DNA from: AWTP1-13 sp963840445
GTDB lineage: Bacteria > Pseudomonadota > Alphaproteobacteria > Rhizobiales > Hyphomicrobiaceae
Length of the DNA stretch: 64,000 nt
Direction: 5' to 3'
Assembly (NCBI GenBank): GCA_963840445.1
Contig: CAWIZC010000001.1
Span: 141,907-205,906, forward strand
In this document: in pieces, positions 34,883-43,258 of the stretch
How the letters are laid out: every line of letters begins with the position of its first letter
Numbering within the stretch: the first letter of the stretch is position 1
Position numbers and translations under genes: made by a program
The notes under the pieces: model-generated
Seen by the model: the letters and a program-made list of their open reading frames with translations, nothing else
Databases searched by the model: none
What the model was told of the DNA's origin: nothing

Positions 34883-35296
34883 TACATTCAGAACGAACAG
34901 CTCGATCGCGCGTTCTCCGCACTGGCGGACCCGACGCGACGCGCGATTCTGGATCAGCTGGCGCGGCAGGATGGCCAGTCGGTCACCGAGCTGGCGCAGC
35001 CGTTCCCGGTGTCGTTGCCCGCGGTCATGAAGCACCTCGACGTGCTGGCCCGGGCCGATTTGATCGAGCGCGCCAAGAGCGGCCGCACTGTGCGGTGCCG
35101 CCTGAAGGCAGCTCCCATGGAAAGCGCCATGCAGTGGCTCGCCCGCTATGAACGCTTCTGGAACAACCAGCTCGATCGCCTGGCAGCCTTTCTAGAGGAA
35201 GAACAATGCTCACCAAGCCAAGCCTCACCCTCAAGCGCCGCCTCAAAGCGCCGCCGGCGCAAGTCTTCAGCGCGTGGACGGACCCGGAAAAGCTGA
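34877..35296 (+). CDS. ArsR-family transcriptional regulator
   Basis: A 139-residue winged-helix regulator: QLDRAFSALADPTRRAILDQLARQDGQSVTELAQPFPVSLPAVMKHLDVLARADLIERAKSGRTV is the ArsR core, with the recognition helix at SLPAVMKHLDVL. The C-terminal 30 residues lie in a different frame from the following AHSA1 gene, which they overlap by 91 bases. Arg/Lys-rich tails of this kind come from the overlap. It probably represses the operon from a promoter covering its own start codon. The inducer is unknown; no metal-binding cysteines are visible in the core. Confidence 0.9.
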   Translation: MVYIQNEQLDRAFSALADPTRRAILDQLARQDGQSVTELAQPFPVSLPAVMKHLDVLARADLIERAKSGRTVRCRLKAAPMESAMQWLARYERFWNNQLDRLAAFLEEEQCSPSQASPSSAASKRRRRKSSARGRTRKS

Positions 35297-35640
35297 TCCG
35301 CTGGATCGGCCCGAGCGATACGATAGCCAATTCCGCGCGGGCCGAGTTGGATGTGCGGGTCGGCGGCCGCTATCGCATCAGCTTCAAGACCGAGAACGGT
35401 GAAAACCACGAGGTCGGCGGGGTCTACCGCGAGGTCGCGCCGCCCAGCCGCCTGGTGTTCACCTGGGCCTGGCATTCGACGCCCGAGCGCGAGTCGCTGG
35501 TGGTCTTGACCATGGCCGAGGACGGCGACGGCACCATGCTCACGCTGCATCACGAGCAGTTCTTCGACGAGCAGGCGCGTGACGGACACCGCCGCGGCTG
35601 GACCGGAACGCTGGACAAGCTCGACAACTATCTCTCGTAG
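35206..35640 (+). CDS. AHSA1/SRPBCC-family protein
   Basis: A 144-residue SRPBCC fold protein: LTLKRRLKAPPAQVFSAWTDPEKLIRWIGP at the start, GGRYRISFKTENGENHEVGGVYREVAPPSRLVFTWAW in the middle and GWTGTLDKLDNYLS at the end. The family binds small hydrophobic molecules; ArsR-AHSA1 pairs are common. GAGGAAG precedes the ATG. Its 5' end overlaps the arsR reading frame by 91 bases, an extensive overlap implying translational coupling. Confidence 0.9.
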   Translation: MLTKPSLTLKRRLKAPPAQVFSAWTDPEKLIRWIGPSDTIANSARAELDVRVGGRYRISFKTENGENHEVGGVYREVAPPSRLVFTWAWHSTPERESLVVLTMAEDGDGTMLTLHHEQFFDEQARDGHRRGWTGTLDKLDNYLS

Positions 35641-35658
35641 CACGCAGAGGAGAACGCC

Positions 35659-36120
35659 ATGGCTCAGACCGCAACCGCCCGCCGCCCGAAACGCGATGAG
35701 ACACCCGCGCCGTCGCTGTGGAGACACGGCGCCTTTCACTGGAACGAGCTGCTGGCTCGCGACGTGGAGCGCGCCAAGCGCTTCTACCGCAATACCATCG
35801 GCTGGAGCTTCCAATCCACGTCGACGCCGGACGGCCAGACCTACTGGCTGGCCATGCTGGGTGAACGGCCGGTGGCCGGCATCTACTCGATTGCCGCACC
35901 CGAGTTCGACGGGATGCCCGAGTGCTGGATGCCCTATCTGGCGGTCGACGATGTGGACAAGCGCGTCGCCAAGGCGGTGAAGGCCGGCGCCAAGCTGATG
36001 AAGCCGATCTTCGACATCCCCGATGTCGGCCGCATTGCCGTCCTCACCCAGCCGGGCGGCGCCGGCCTCGGCTGGATCACCCCGTTCTGCAACGAAGTGG
36101 CGAAAGGACAATCGACATGA
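35659..36120 (+). CDS. VOC-family (glyoxalase-like) protein
   Basis: A 153-residue single-domain VOC protein: RHGAFHWNELLARDVERAKRFYRNTIGWSFQS, LAMLGERPVAGIYSI, PYLAVDDVDKRVAKAVKAGAKLM and TQPGGAGLGWITPF. The family is metal-dependent and acts on thiol adducts or aromatic rings; the substrate here is unknown. It is part of a stress-type operon with ArsR, AHSA1 and GST. Its stop overlaps the GST start (ATGA). Confidence 0.86.
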   Translation: MAQTATARRPKRDETPAPSLWRHGAFHWNELLARDVERAKRFYRNTIGWSFQSTSTPDGQTYWLAMLGERPVAGIYSIAAPEFDGMPECWMPYLAVDDVDKRVAKAVKAGAKLMKPIFDIPDVGRIAVLTQPGGAGLGWITPFCNEVAKGQST

Positions 36121-36743
36121 AACTCTACTACTTCGAGACGCTCAATCCGCGAAAGGCCTGCGCCGTCGCCAAGTACCTCGGCTCACCCGTCGACTTTGTA
36201 CGCGTCGATCTGACCAAGGGCGAGCACAAGCAGCCCGGCTACCTGGCCATCAATCCCAACGGCAAAGTTCCCGCCTTCACCGACGGTGACACAAAGCTTT
36301 GGGAAGCCGACGCCATCATGGCCTATCTCGCGAAGGTGGAGGGGTCTGACCTGTTCCCGAAGGACAATCGCCAGATCGAGCTGATGCGCTGGCTGAGCTG
36401 GAGCTCGCAGCACTTCACGCGTCATGCCGGTAGCCTGTACTTCCAGTACCTCATCAAGCCTGATCTCCTTCGCCAGGCCACGGACCCGCTGGCGGTCGAG
36501 GAGGCGACCGGCTTCTTCAAGCAGTTTGCCCAGGTGCTGAACGACCACCTGCGCGGGCGCAAATACCTGCTGGGCGACACGCTGACGATCGCCGATTTCT
36601 CGGTTGGCGTGACGCTGCCCTATGCAGAGAAGATCAAGCTGCCGCTAGCCGGCTTCCCCGAGATCGAGCGCTGGCATGCGCGATTGAACGAGCTGCCGGC
36701 CTGGCGCCAGCCGTTCCCCGAAGCAAAGGCCGCAGCGGCCTGA
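36117..36743 (+). CDS. Glutathione S-transferase family protein
   Basis: A 208-residue protein of the GST fold: MKLYYFETLNPRKACAVAKYL, then INPNGKVPAFTDGDTKLWEADAIMAYLAK (glutathione-binding thioredoxin domain), and a helical C-terminal domain with LLGDTLTIADFSVGVTLPYA. The substrate is unknown. ATG 36117 overlaps the VOC stop by four bases. With the VOC and AHSA1 genes it suggests glutathione-linked detoxification. Confidence 0.9.
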   Translation: MKLYYFETLNPRKACAVAKYLGSPVDFVRVDLTKGEHKQPGYLAINPNGKVPAFTDGDTKLWEADAIMAYLAKVEGSDLFPKDNRQIELMRWLSWSSQHFTRHAGSLYFQYLIKPDLLRQATDPLAVEEATGFFKQFAQVLNDHLRGRKYLLGDTLTIADFSVGVTLPYAEKIKLPLAGFPEIERWHARLNELPAWRQPFPEAKAAAA

Positions 36744-36850
36744 GCCCGTCGGCGGCCGCGTCGCTCGGCCGCCGACACATATGCGCAGCCACAGCCGTCC
36801 AGCAAAAGGGCGGCATGGCGGCAATCTGGGGCAGGGAGGGCGAAAGCCAT

Positions 36851-37282
36851 ATGCAAAAGATCACCCCATTCCTGTGGTTCGACGGCAAGGCTGAAGAGGC
36901 CGCCAACTTCTATGTGTCCATCTTCAAGAACGCGAGGATCGTGAGCGGCGGCAGTATGAGCACTACCTTCGAGATCGATGGGCGGGAATTCATCGCCTTC
37001 AACGGCGGCCCCATGTTCAAGTTCACGGAGGCGATATCGCTGTTCGTCAGATGTGACACGCAGCAGGAGATCGACCATCTGTGGGAGAAACTCTCCGAGG
37101 GCGGCCAGAAGCAGAGATGCGGGTGGCTGAAGGACAAGTATGGCGTGTCCTGGCAGATCATTCCGCCGGTGCTCGGCCAACTGCTGCAGGATAAGGATCC
37201 CGCGAAAGCCAAGCGCGCCATGCAGGCCATGCTGCAGATGGACAAGATCGACATCGCGGCCCTCAAGCAGGCCGCCGGCTAG
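36851..37282 (+). CDS. PhnB-like VOC protein
   Basis: A 143-residue protein: MQKITPFLWFDGKAEEAANFYVSIFKNARI, then SMSTTFEIDGREFIAFNGGPMFKFTEAISLFVRCDTQQEIDHLWEKLSEGG and CGWLKDKYGVSWQIIPPVLGQLL, the pattern of the PhnB/3-demethylubiquinone-methyltransferase-like VOC family. Function is not established for most members. ATG 36851 follows a purine-rich region; the frame is open earlier. It lies 14 bases before the MoaD-like gene. Confidence 0.85.
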   Translation: MQKITPFLWFDGKAEEAANFYVSIFKNARIVSGGSMSTTFEIDGREFIAFNGGPMFKFTEAISLFVRCDTQQEIDHLWEKLSEGGQKQRCGWLKDKYGVSWQIIPPVLGQLLQDKDPAKAKRAMQAMLQMDKIDIAALKQAAG

Positions 37283-37295
37283 GGCACGAGGTTGC

Positions 37296-37556
37296 ATGCC
37301 GAGAGTGATCCTGACCGGCTCGATCTGCCAACACGTCGGCGGCCTTGGCACCGTCGAAGTGTCGGGCGCCACGGTCAGGGAAGTAGTTGCGAGGCTGGAA
37401 GCATCCCATCCCGGCTTGCGCGGGTGGGTTGTCGACGAGCAGGGCGCTCTGCGGCGTCACGTGAAGCTGTTTCGAGGCGGCGAGGCCGTTGCACTCGATG
37501 CATCGATTGCGCCGGGCGACGAATTGCACATCGTTGCCGCAATCTCAGGAGGATGA
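37296..37556 (+). CDS. MoaD/ThiS-family beta-grasp protein
   Basis: An 86-residue beta-grasp protein with the C-terminal di-glycine: ILTGSICQHVGGLGTVEVSGATVREVVARLEASHPGLRG and finally DELHIVAAISGG. A terminal Gly-Gly is needed for adenylation and sulfur carrying by MoaD and ThiS, so the chemistry may be intact. No MoeB/ThiF-type activating enzyme lies nearby. It directly precedes a beta-propeller protein gene 4 bases on, so they are almost surely cotranscribed. Confidence 0.88.
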   Translation: MPRVILTGSICQHVGGLGTVEVSGATVREVVARLEASHPGLRGWVVDEQGALRRHVKLFRGGEAVALDASIAPGDELHIVAAISGG

Positions 37557-37560
37557 AGCT

Positions 37561-38628
37561 ATGACCGAATTGCTGGTGGGCACCAAGAAGGGCTTGGTCG
37601 TCTTGCGCGGCCCGCGCGCCGGCGCGATGGAAATTGCGGCGCGCAGCTTCCCGGGCGAGGTCGTCGAGTATGCCATCCGCGATCCGCGCAGCGGCCGCTA
37701 CTTCGCCAGCGTCACGCACGGCCAGTTCGGCCCGCACCTGTTCTATGCCGACGATCCCACCGGCCAGTGGCAACAAGCCGAAGGCCCCGCCTTTCCATCC
37801 GCCGCCGGCGCGGCCGTGGAACGGATCTGGGTTGTCGAGCCTGGCGTTGCCGACGGCGAGCTTTGGTGCGGTGTGGCGCCGGCAGCGCTGTTTCACAGCA
37901 CGGACGGCGGCAAGAGCTGGGCATTGGTGCAATCGCTGTGGGACGTGCCCGAGCGAGCCAAGTGGAACCCTGGCGCCGGCGGGCTCTGCCTGCACTCGAT
38001 CTGTCCATGGCCCGGCGAGGCCCGCCGCCTGGCGATTGGAATATCCGCGGGAGGTGTCTGGCTCACGGAAGACGCCGGAAAACACTGGCGGCGGGCCGTC
38101 CGTGGCCTCGTGCCACGCTACATCCCGGAGGAAGCGCGCAAGGACACGCACATGCACTGCGTGCACAACATGAAGCGCGCGCCGCGGGAACCCTCGACCA
38201 TCTACCTGCAATTCCACGGCGGCGTGTACCGTTCGGACGATGCGGGCGAAAGCTGGACCGATATCGGCACGGGGAGCGGGCTTCCCTCCGACTTCGGGTT
38301 CCCGCTCGCCATCGACCCGCACAACCCAAACCGGGCGTTCGTCATTCCGCTGGTAGCCGACGCCGATCGCGTCACCCCCGAGGGCAAGGTGCGCGTGTAC
38401 GAGACGCGCGATCGTGGTGCCAGCTGGCAGGCTCTCGACAAAGGGCTTCCGCAGTCGCAGGCCTACCTGACGGTGCTGCGACAGGCTTTCTGCAGCGACA
38501 CCGGCAAGCCGCTCGGCCTCTACTTCGGCGCCCAGTCGGGCGAGGTGTTTGGATCTGCCGATGGGGGTGAGAGCTGGTCGACGCTGGCCGCGCATTTGCC
38601 ACCCGTCACCTCGGTACGTGTGGCCTAG
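37561..38628 (+). CDS. BNR/exo-sialidase-like beta-propeller protein
   Basis: A 355-residue protein with repeated Asp-box-like motifs: STDGGKSWALVQ, LTEDAGKHWRRA, RSDDAGESWTDIG, ETRDRGASWQALD and GSADGGESWSTLA. These are BNR repeats of a propeller. The motif set resembles sialidase/VPS10-type propellers, but catalytic Arg/Asp/Tyr residues of sialidases are not evident, so an enzyme role is unsupported. No signal peptide is seen, so it is cytoplasmic. The AGGAGG site sits nine bases before the ATG. Its close link to a MoaD-like gene is notable. Confidence 0.88.
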   Translation: MTELLVGTKKGLVVLRGPRAGAMEIAARSFPGEVVEYAIRDPRSGRYFASVTHGQFGPHLFYADDPTGQWQQAEGPAFPSAAGAAVERIWVVEPGVADGELWCGVAPAALFHSTDGGKSWALVQSLWDVPERAKWNPGAGGLCLHSICPWPGEARRLAIGISAGGVWLTEDAGKHWRRAVRGLVPRYIPEEARKDTHMHCVHNMKRAPREPSTIYLQFHGGVYRSDDAGESWTDIGTGSGLPSDFGFPLAIDPHNPNRAFVIPLVADADRVTPEGKVRVYETRDRGASWQALDKGLPQSQAYLTVLRQAFCSDTGKPLGLYFGAQSGEVFGSADGGESWSTLAAHLPPVTSVRVA

Positions 38629-38656
38629 AACCAGAGGCGGAAAAGCGGCCGGCCCC

Positions 38657-39610
38657 TCAGCGGGTCGGCACCGGCTTCTCGCCGCGGTAGTCGTAGAAGC
38701 CGCGCTGCGTCTTGCGGCCGAGCCAGCCCGCCTCGACATACTTCACCAGCAGCGGGCACGGGCGATACTTGGAGTCGGCCAAGCCCTCGTAGAGCACCTG
38801 CATGACGGACAGACAGGTGTCGAGCCCGATGAAGTCGGCAAGTTCCAGCGGACCCATCGGATGGTTGGCGCCGAGCCGCATGGCCTTGTCGATCGACTCG
38901 ACCGTGCCGACGCCCTCATAGAGCGTGTAGACCGCCTCGTTGATCATCGGCAGCAGGATGCGGTTGACGATAAAGGCCGGAAAGTCTTCCGACACCGCAA
39001 TGTTCTTGCCCAGACTCTCGATGAAGTTGCGGGCGGTGGCAAAGGTGTCGTCCTCGGTGGCGATGCCGCGGATCAGCTCGACCAGCTGCATCATCGGCAC
39101 CGGGTTCATGAAGTGCATGCCGATGAAGCGCTCGGGGCGATCCGTCACCGAGGCAAGGCGCGTGATGGAGATCGACGAGGTATTGCTCGCCAGTATCGCG
39201 TCCTTCTTCAGCCTGGGACAAAGATCGGTGAAGATCTTGCGCTTGACGGCTTCGTCCTCGGTGGCGGCCTCGATGACGAGATCCGCCTCGCCGAGCGAGG
39301 ACATGTCGCTAGCGGCCCCGATGCGCTTGAGGGCCTGTCCCATCTGCGCATCGGTGATGATGCCGCGCGAGACCTGGCGGGTCATGTTGCGCTCGATAGT
39401 GCTGCGCGCCTTGTCCACCGCCTCCTTCTTGACGTCGAACATGGCGACGTCGTAGCCGGCCAGCGAGACGACGTGAGCGATGCCGTTGCCCATCTGGCCG
39501 GCACCGATGATGCCAACCGCCTTAATGGTAGAGATCGCGCCGGATTCGGTGCCTTTGCGGGATCGCTCCACGGAACCGCCAGACTTCTTGGCCTTGACGC
39601 CTGCGTCCAT
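38657..39610 (-). CDS. 3-hydroxybutyryl-CoA dehydrogenase
   Basis: A 317-residue NAD(P)-dependent enzyme: AVGIIGAGQMGNGIAHVVSLAGYDVAMFD is the Rossmann loop, LASNTSSISITRLASVTDRPERFIGMHFMNPVPMMQLVELIRG holds the catalytic His region, and DFPAFIVNRILLPMINEAV follows. It interconverts acetoacetyl-CoA and 3-hydroxybutyryl-CoA. AAGGAG lies nine bases before ATG 39610. About 25 extra polar residues precede the usual start. It follows etfA in the same direction and belongs to the same operon. Confidence 0.95.
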   Translation of the reverse strand: MDAGVKAKKSGGSVERSRKGTESGAISTIKAVGIIGAGQMGNGIAHVVSLAGYDVAMFDVKKEAVDKARSTIERNMTRQVSRGIITDAQMGQALKRIGAASDMSSLGEADLVIEAATEDEAVKRKIFTDLCPRLKKDAILASNTSSISITRLASVTDRPERFIGMHFMNPVPMMQLVELIRGIATEDDTFATARNFIESLGKNIAVSEDFPAFIVNRILLPMINEAVYTLYEGVGTVESIDKAMRLGANHPMGPLELADFIGLDTCLSVMQVLYEGLADSKYRPCPLLVKYVEAGWLGRKTQRGFYDYRGEKPVPTR

Positions 39611-39665
39611 GACGCCTCGCTCCTTCAACACCCCGGTTGCACTTTCCGCATTTTGTTGTCGTTCA

Positions 39666-40607
39666 TCACTTGGCTTTTTCCAGCTCCGCTTTCATCTCGG
39701 GCAACACCTGGAACAGGTCGCCGACCAGACCGTAGTCCGCGACCTGAAAGATGGGCGCCTCGCCGTCCTTGTTGATGGCGACGATGATCTTGCTGTCCTT
39801 CATGCCCGCCAGGTGCTGGATGGCGCCGGAGATGCCGACCGCGATGTAGAGCTCGGGCGCCACCACCTTGCCGGTCTGACCGACCTGGTAGTCGTTTGGC
39901 ATGTAGCCTGCGTCGACAGCCGCGCGGCTGGCGCCTACGGCTGCGCCGAGCTGATCGGCAACCGGCTCGATATACTTCTTGAAGTTCTCTCCTGACTGCA
40001 GTCCGCGCCCGCCGGACACGACGATCTTCGCGGCTGTCAGCTCGGGCCGATCGGACTTCTGGATCTCCGCCTTCTCGAAGCTGGAGAGACCCACCGCTGC
40101 GGGCACCGAAACGGTGTCGACCGGAGCAGAGCCGCCGCTGCCTACAGCCTGGAAGGCGGTAGTGCGGACCGTGATGACCTTCTTCTTGTCCGTGCTCTGC
40201 ACGGTCTGGATAGCGTTGCCGGCATAGATCGGCCGCTCGAAGGTATCAGGCGAGACGACCTTGATGATGTCGGAGATCTGCATCACGTCGAGCAATGCGG
40301 CGACCCGCGGCATGAAGTTCTTGCTGGACGCGGTGGAGGCCGCAACGACGGCGTCGTAAGCCCCCATCAGGCCGGTAATGAGAACGGCCATCTCCTCGGC
40401 AAGCGCGTGGCCAAGGTGGGGTGCATCGGCCAGAAGCACCTTGCCAGCGCCATCGAGCTTGGCGGCAGCGTCCGCGACGGCCTTGCAGTCGGAGCCCGCG
40501 ACCAGAACATGCACGTCCTGGCCGAGCGCCTTGGCGGCACTCATGGCCTTGGCATTGGAGGCGCCCAGCGTCGCATTGTCGTGTTCGGCGACGAGAAGAA
40601 CGCTCAT
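39666..40607 (-). CDS. etfA: Electron transfer flavoprotein, alpha subunit
   Basis: A 313-residue FAD-binding subunit. The C-terminal part has VVSGGRGLQSGENFKKYIEPVADQLGAAVGASRAAVDAGYMPNDYQVGQTGKVVAPELYIAVGISGAIQHLAGMKDSK, the ETF-alpha FAD site. The heterodimer takes electrons from acyl-CoA dehydrogenases and passes them to ETF-quinone oxidoreductase. Its start overlaps the etfB stop (ATGA). Confidence 0.97.
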   Translation of the reverse strand: MSVLLVAEHDNATLGASNAKAMSAAKALGQDVHVLVAGSDCKAVADAAAKLDGAGKVLLADAPHLGHALAEEMAVLITGLMGAYDAVVAASTASSKNFMPRVAALLDVMQISDIIKVVSPDTFERPIYAGNAIQTVQSTDKKKVITVRTTAFQAVGSGGSAPVDTVSVPAAVGLSSFEKAEIQKSDRPELTAAKIVVSGGRGLQSGENFKKYIEPVADQLGAAVGASRAAVDAGYMPNDYQVGQTGKVVAPELYIAVGISGAIQHLAGMKDSKIIVAINKDGEAPIFQVADYGLVGDLFQVLPEMKAELEKAK

Positions 40608-41359
40608 GAAAGGGCTCCTGCCTCTTTGAGCTTGGCAATGAGCTCCGCTGCGTTGGCCACCTTCACGCCGGCCTTGCGGCCCGACGGCTCGACCGTCTTC
40701 ACGACCTTGAGACGCGGCGCCGGATCGACGCCGAGATCAGCCGGCTTCTTCACGTCGAGCGGCTTCTTCTTCGCCTTCATGATGTTGGGCAGCGACGGAT
40801 AGCGCGGTTCATTGAGGCGCAGGTCGGTGGTGATGATGGCCGGCAACTTGATCTTGAGCGTCTCGAGCCCGCCATCGACCTCGCGGGTCACGTGCGCCCC
40901 CTCGCCTTCGATGACGATCTTGGACGCGAACGTAGCTTGCGGCCAGCCCAGTAGCGCGGCCAGCATCTGGCCCGTCTGGTTGCAGTCGTCGTCGATGGCC
41001 TGCTTGCCCAGGATGACGAAGGCAGGCTTCTCAGCTTCCACCACCGCCTTCAGCAGCTTGGCAACAGCCAGCGGCTCCACCGCTTGGCCTTCCGCTGTCT
41101 CGACCAGGATACCGCGGTCTGCACCCATCGACAGTGCTGTGCGGATCGTCTCTTGCGACTTGGCGGCGCCGACGGAGACTGCGACGATCTCCTGGACCTG
41201 CCCTTTCTCCTTGAGACGCACCGCTTCTTCGACCGCGATCTCGTCGAAGGGATTCATCGACATCTTCACATTCGCGAGCTCGACGCCCGATCCATCCGAC
41301 TTGACGCGGATCTTGACGTTGAAGTCCACCACCCGCTTTACAGCGACAAGTACCTTCAT
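40604..41359 (-). CDS. etfB: Electron transfer flavoprotein, beta subunit
   Basis: A 251-residue ETF-beta: MKVLVAVKRVVDFNVKIRVK, MSMNPFDEIAVEEAVRLKEKG, and VILGKQAIDDDCNQTGQMLAALLGWPQATFASKI, which binds AMP. It is the first gene of the etfB-etfA-hbd group. The acyl-CoA dehydrogenase at 12.9 kb is a likely electron donor. Confidence 0.97.
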   Translation of the reverse strand: MKVLVAVKRVVDFNVKIRVKSDGSGVELANVKMSMNPFDEIAVEEAVRLKEKGQVQEIVAVSVGAAKSQETIRTALSMGADRGILVETAEGQAVEPLAVAKLLKAVVEAEKPAFVILGKQAIDDDCNQTGQMLAALLGWPQATFASKIVIEGEGAHVTREVDGGLETLKIKLPAIITTDLRLNEPRYPSLPNIMKAKKKPLDVKKPADLGVDPAPRLKVVKTVEPSGRKAGVKVANAAELIAKLKEAGALS

Positions 41360-41513
41360 TCCCCAAGGGGCTCCATTTTACGCACGGCCCCGAACCGTCC
41401 GGGAGATTGCCGTGCTGCACTGCGGTCGTCTTCCCACGCCGTGGCAGTTTGTGTCTAGTTTGAGACGAATGCGGGCAAGGCTTTCGCAAGTGCGAAATGC
41501 AAAGTTAGGGCGA

Positions 41514-41529
41514 TGACAATTGGGTGTCA
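41514..41529 (-). promoter_or_regulatory. Possible operator upstream of etfB
   Basis: An inverted TGACA-(6)-TGTCA lies about 155 bases upstream of the etfB start, inside an AT-richer patch with a nearby repeated CAATTGGG. It could bind a fatty-acid-responsive regulator. Weak evidence; no promoter pair is fixed. Confidence 0.2.
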
Positions 41530-41632
41530 ATTGGGCAAAGGAGCCGCCTTTTGGACAAAGCTTGGGCAGATTGCGCGACGGCAACAGCCGCGCCTGTCCG
41601 CGTTAACTAGTCCGCATGCGGCGATCGGCTGA

Positions 41633-42340
41633 CTAGGCCGTTGACAGCCGCCGATCGAACAGCGGCACGCCAGGCCGGCGCATGAACAGGATCAGCACTG
41701 CGCCCGCGGCCATGCCACCGATGTGCGCCCACCAGGCGACCTGGTCGGCGTGCTGGAGCAGCACCATGACGAACTGGGTGGCGACCCAGATGCCGAGCAC
41801 CCAAGCGGCGGAAATTCTCAGCGGAATGATGCGGAAGGCCAGCACCCATACCCGCACGCGCGGATGCAGCAGCAGGTAGGCGGCGATGACGCCCGCCACC
41901 GCGCCGCTGGCGCCGATCAACGGCAACTGCGAGGTGGGCAGCATCCACGCGTGCGTGAGACCAGCCGCGACGCCGCACACGATGTAGAAAATAAGAAACC
42001 TCAGGTGCCCCATGGCGTCCTCGACGTTGTCACCGAACACCCAGAGGAACAGCATGTTCGACGCGATATGAATGATGTCGCCGTGCAGGAACTGATACGT
42101 GACCAGAGTAAAAATTTCCGGGACGTGCAAAAGCTCGTTCGGCACCGTCACGGCGCCACCGAAAACGTGAACCTGGAAGAGCTGGGCCGGCACGACCGCG
42201 AAACTGGCGGCCATCACCGGTCCGTTGCCAGTAACCTGCCAGATGAACACCAGCACGTTGGCGGCGATCAGCCCAACCGTCACCCACTGAAAGCTGATCG
42301 AGCGCAGGGGATTGTCGTCTGACAAGGGAATGAAAACCAC
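41633..42340 (-). CDS. Rhomboid-family intramembrane serine protease
   Basis: A 235-residue rhomboid with about six helices. Conserved parts are the first-helix region (FQWVTVGLIAANVLVF), HGDIIHIASNMLFLWVFGDNVE (helix 2 His/Asn motif), GASGAVAG with the catalytic Ser145, and WWAHIGGMAAG with catalytic His206. Both catalytic residues are present, so it should cleave membrane proteins. GTG 42340 is chosen because AAAGGA is eight bases upstream; the frame also opens at 42394, overlapping the adenosyltransferase gene's stop. Substrate unknown. Confidence 0.9.
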   Translation of the reverse strand: MVFIPLSDDNPLRSISFQWVTVGLIAANVLVFIWQVTGNGPVMAASFAVVPAQLFQVHVFGGAVTVPNELLHVPEIFTLVTYQFLHGDIIHIASNMLFLWVFGDNVEDAMGHLRFLIFYIVCGVAAGLTHAWMLPTSQLPLIGASGAVAGVIAAYLLLHPRVRVWVLAFRIIPLRISAAWVLGIWVATQFVMVLLQHADQVAWWAHIGGMAAGAVLILFMRRPGVPLFDRRLSTA

Positions 42341-42393
42341 GGGCGATATCCTTTGGCTTACTATGGGCGGGGCGCAGGCCCGCGTTGCGGTCA

Positions 42394-42975
42394 CTATCGA
42401 TTCTGGCCAGGCACCCAGAGCACGTCATTGGCGCCGCGATCATTGACGTATCGGCTGGCAACGAACAGCAGGTCCGACAGGCGGTTCATGTATTTCAATG
42501 CCGGAGCGGCCACCGGCTCGTCCGGCAAACCCGCAAGCTCAACCATGAGACGCTCGGCTCTCCGGCAAACGGTGCGCGCCACGTGCAGCCCCGCGGCGCC
42601 TGCCGAGCCGCCTGGCAATACGAAGGACCGCAGTGGGGCCAGTTCGCCATTCAGCGCGTCGATCTCGTCCTCGAGACGCTTGACCTGAACATCGCTGACG
42701 CGCAGCCGCTCCTTTCCCCCGCTGTTACCGCGCTCGGGTACCGTGAGATCGGCTCCCACGTCGAAAAGATCGTTCTGAACGCGCAGGAGAATGGCGTCGA
42801 CGTTGGCGTATTCCTGGGTGATGTGGATGCGGGCCATGCCGATCGCCGCATTGGTTTCGTCGACCGTGCCGTAGGCGGCTATACGCAAGGCATGCTTGGG
42901 CACACGCTCGCCGGTGCCGAGCGACGTCAGGCCGGCATCGCCACCACGGGTATAGATCTTGTTGAGGACGACCAT
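42394..42975 (-). CDS. Cob(I)yrinic acid a,c-diamide adenosyltransferase (PduO-type)
   Basis: A 193-residue ATP:cob(I)alamin adenosyltransferase of the PduO fold: NKIYTRGGDAGLTSLGTGERVPKHALRIAAYGTVDETNAAIGMAR, then LRSFVLPGGSAGAAGLHVARTVCRRAERLMVEL and YMNRLSDLLFVASRYVND. It makes adenosylcobalamin, used for example by methylmalonyl-CoA mutase. ATG 42975 is chosen; a TTG nine bases earlier is an alternative. Close to the etf and twin-TM genes, as seen in many alphaproteobacteria. Confidence 0.94.
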   Translation of the reverse strand: MVVLNKIYTRGGDAGLTSLGTGERVPKHALRIAAYGTVDETNAAIGMARIHITQEYANVDAILLRVQNDLFDVGADLTVPERGNSGGKERLRVSDVQVKRLEDEIDALNGELAPLRSFVLPGGSAGAAGLHVARTVCRRAERLMVELAGLPDEPVAAPALKYMNRLSDLLFVASRYVNDRGANDVLWVPGQNR

Positions 42976-43066
42976 GGCTGCCAACTCTGCCCGCCCTGCG
43001 GCAAGCGACCTGCCTGTCTCAGACGCAGCGTAGCGAGTGCATTGTGGCGGTCAAGCAGCAGCCCTT

Positions 43067-43258
43067 TCAAGTGCGCCAAAAATACACCAGGAGCATGCCA
43101 ATCACGATCACCAGAAATTGCAGGCCCACACGCCAACGCATTAGCTTCTGGCTCAGGTTCGGGCTGGTGCCGCGCGTCATGTTCCATAAGCCTGCCAACA
43201 GCACCAGAAAGACGGCGAAGGCAGCCACCATGCTGAGAAGGCGAACGGTCGTTTCCAT
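43067..43258 (-). CDS. Twin transmembrane (HIG1-like) small protein
   Basis: A 63-residue protein from ATG 43258: two hydrophobic helices, VRLLSMVAAFAVFLVLLAGLWNM and LQFLVIVIGMLLVYFW, joined by the basic loop NLSQKLMRWRVG. This is the HIG1_N pattern of small alphaproteobacterial membrane proteins. The open frame continues upstream without signs of a real start. It precedes the adenosyltransferase on the same strand. Confidence 0.82.
   Translation of the reverse strand: METTVRLLSMVAAFAVFLVLLAGLWNMTRGTSPNLSQKLMRWRVGLQFLVIVIGMLLVYFWRT

Noticed and set aside
37561..38628. Active sialidase
   Set aside because: Only the Asp-box propeller repeats are seen; the sialidase catalytic residues are not evident and there is no signal peptide.
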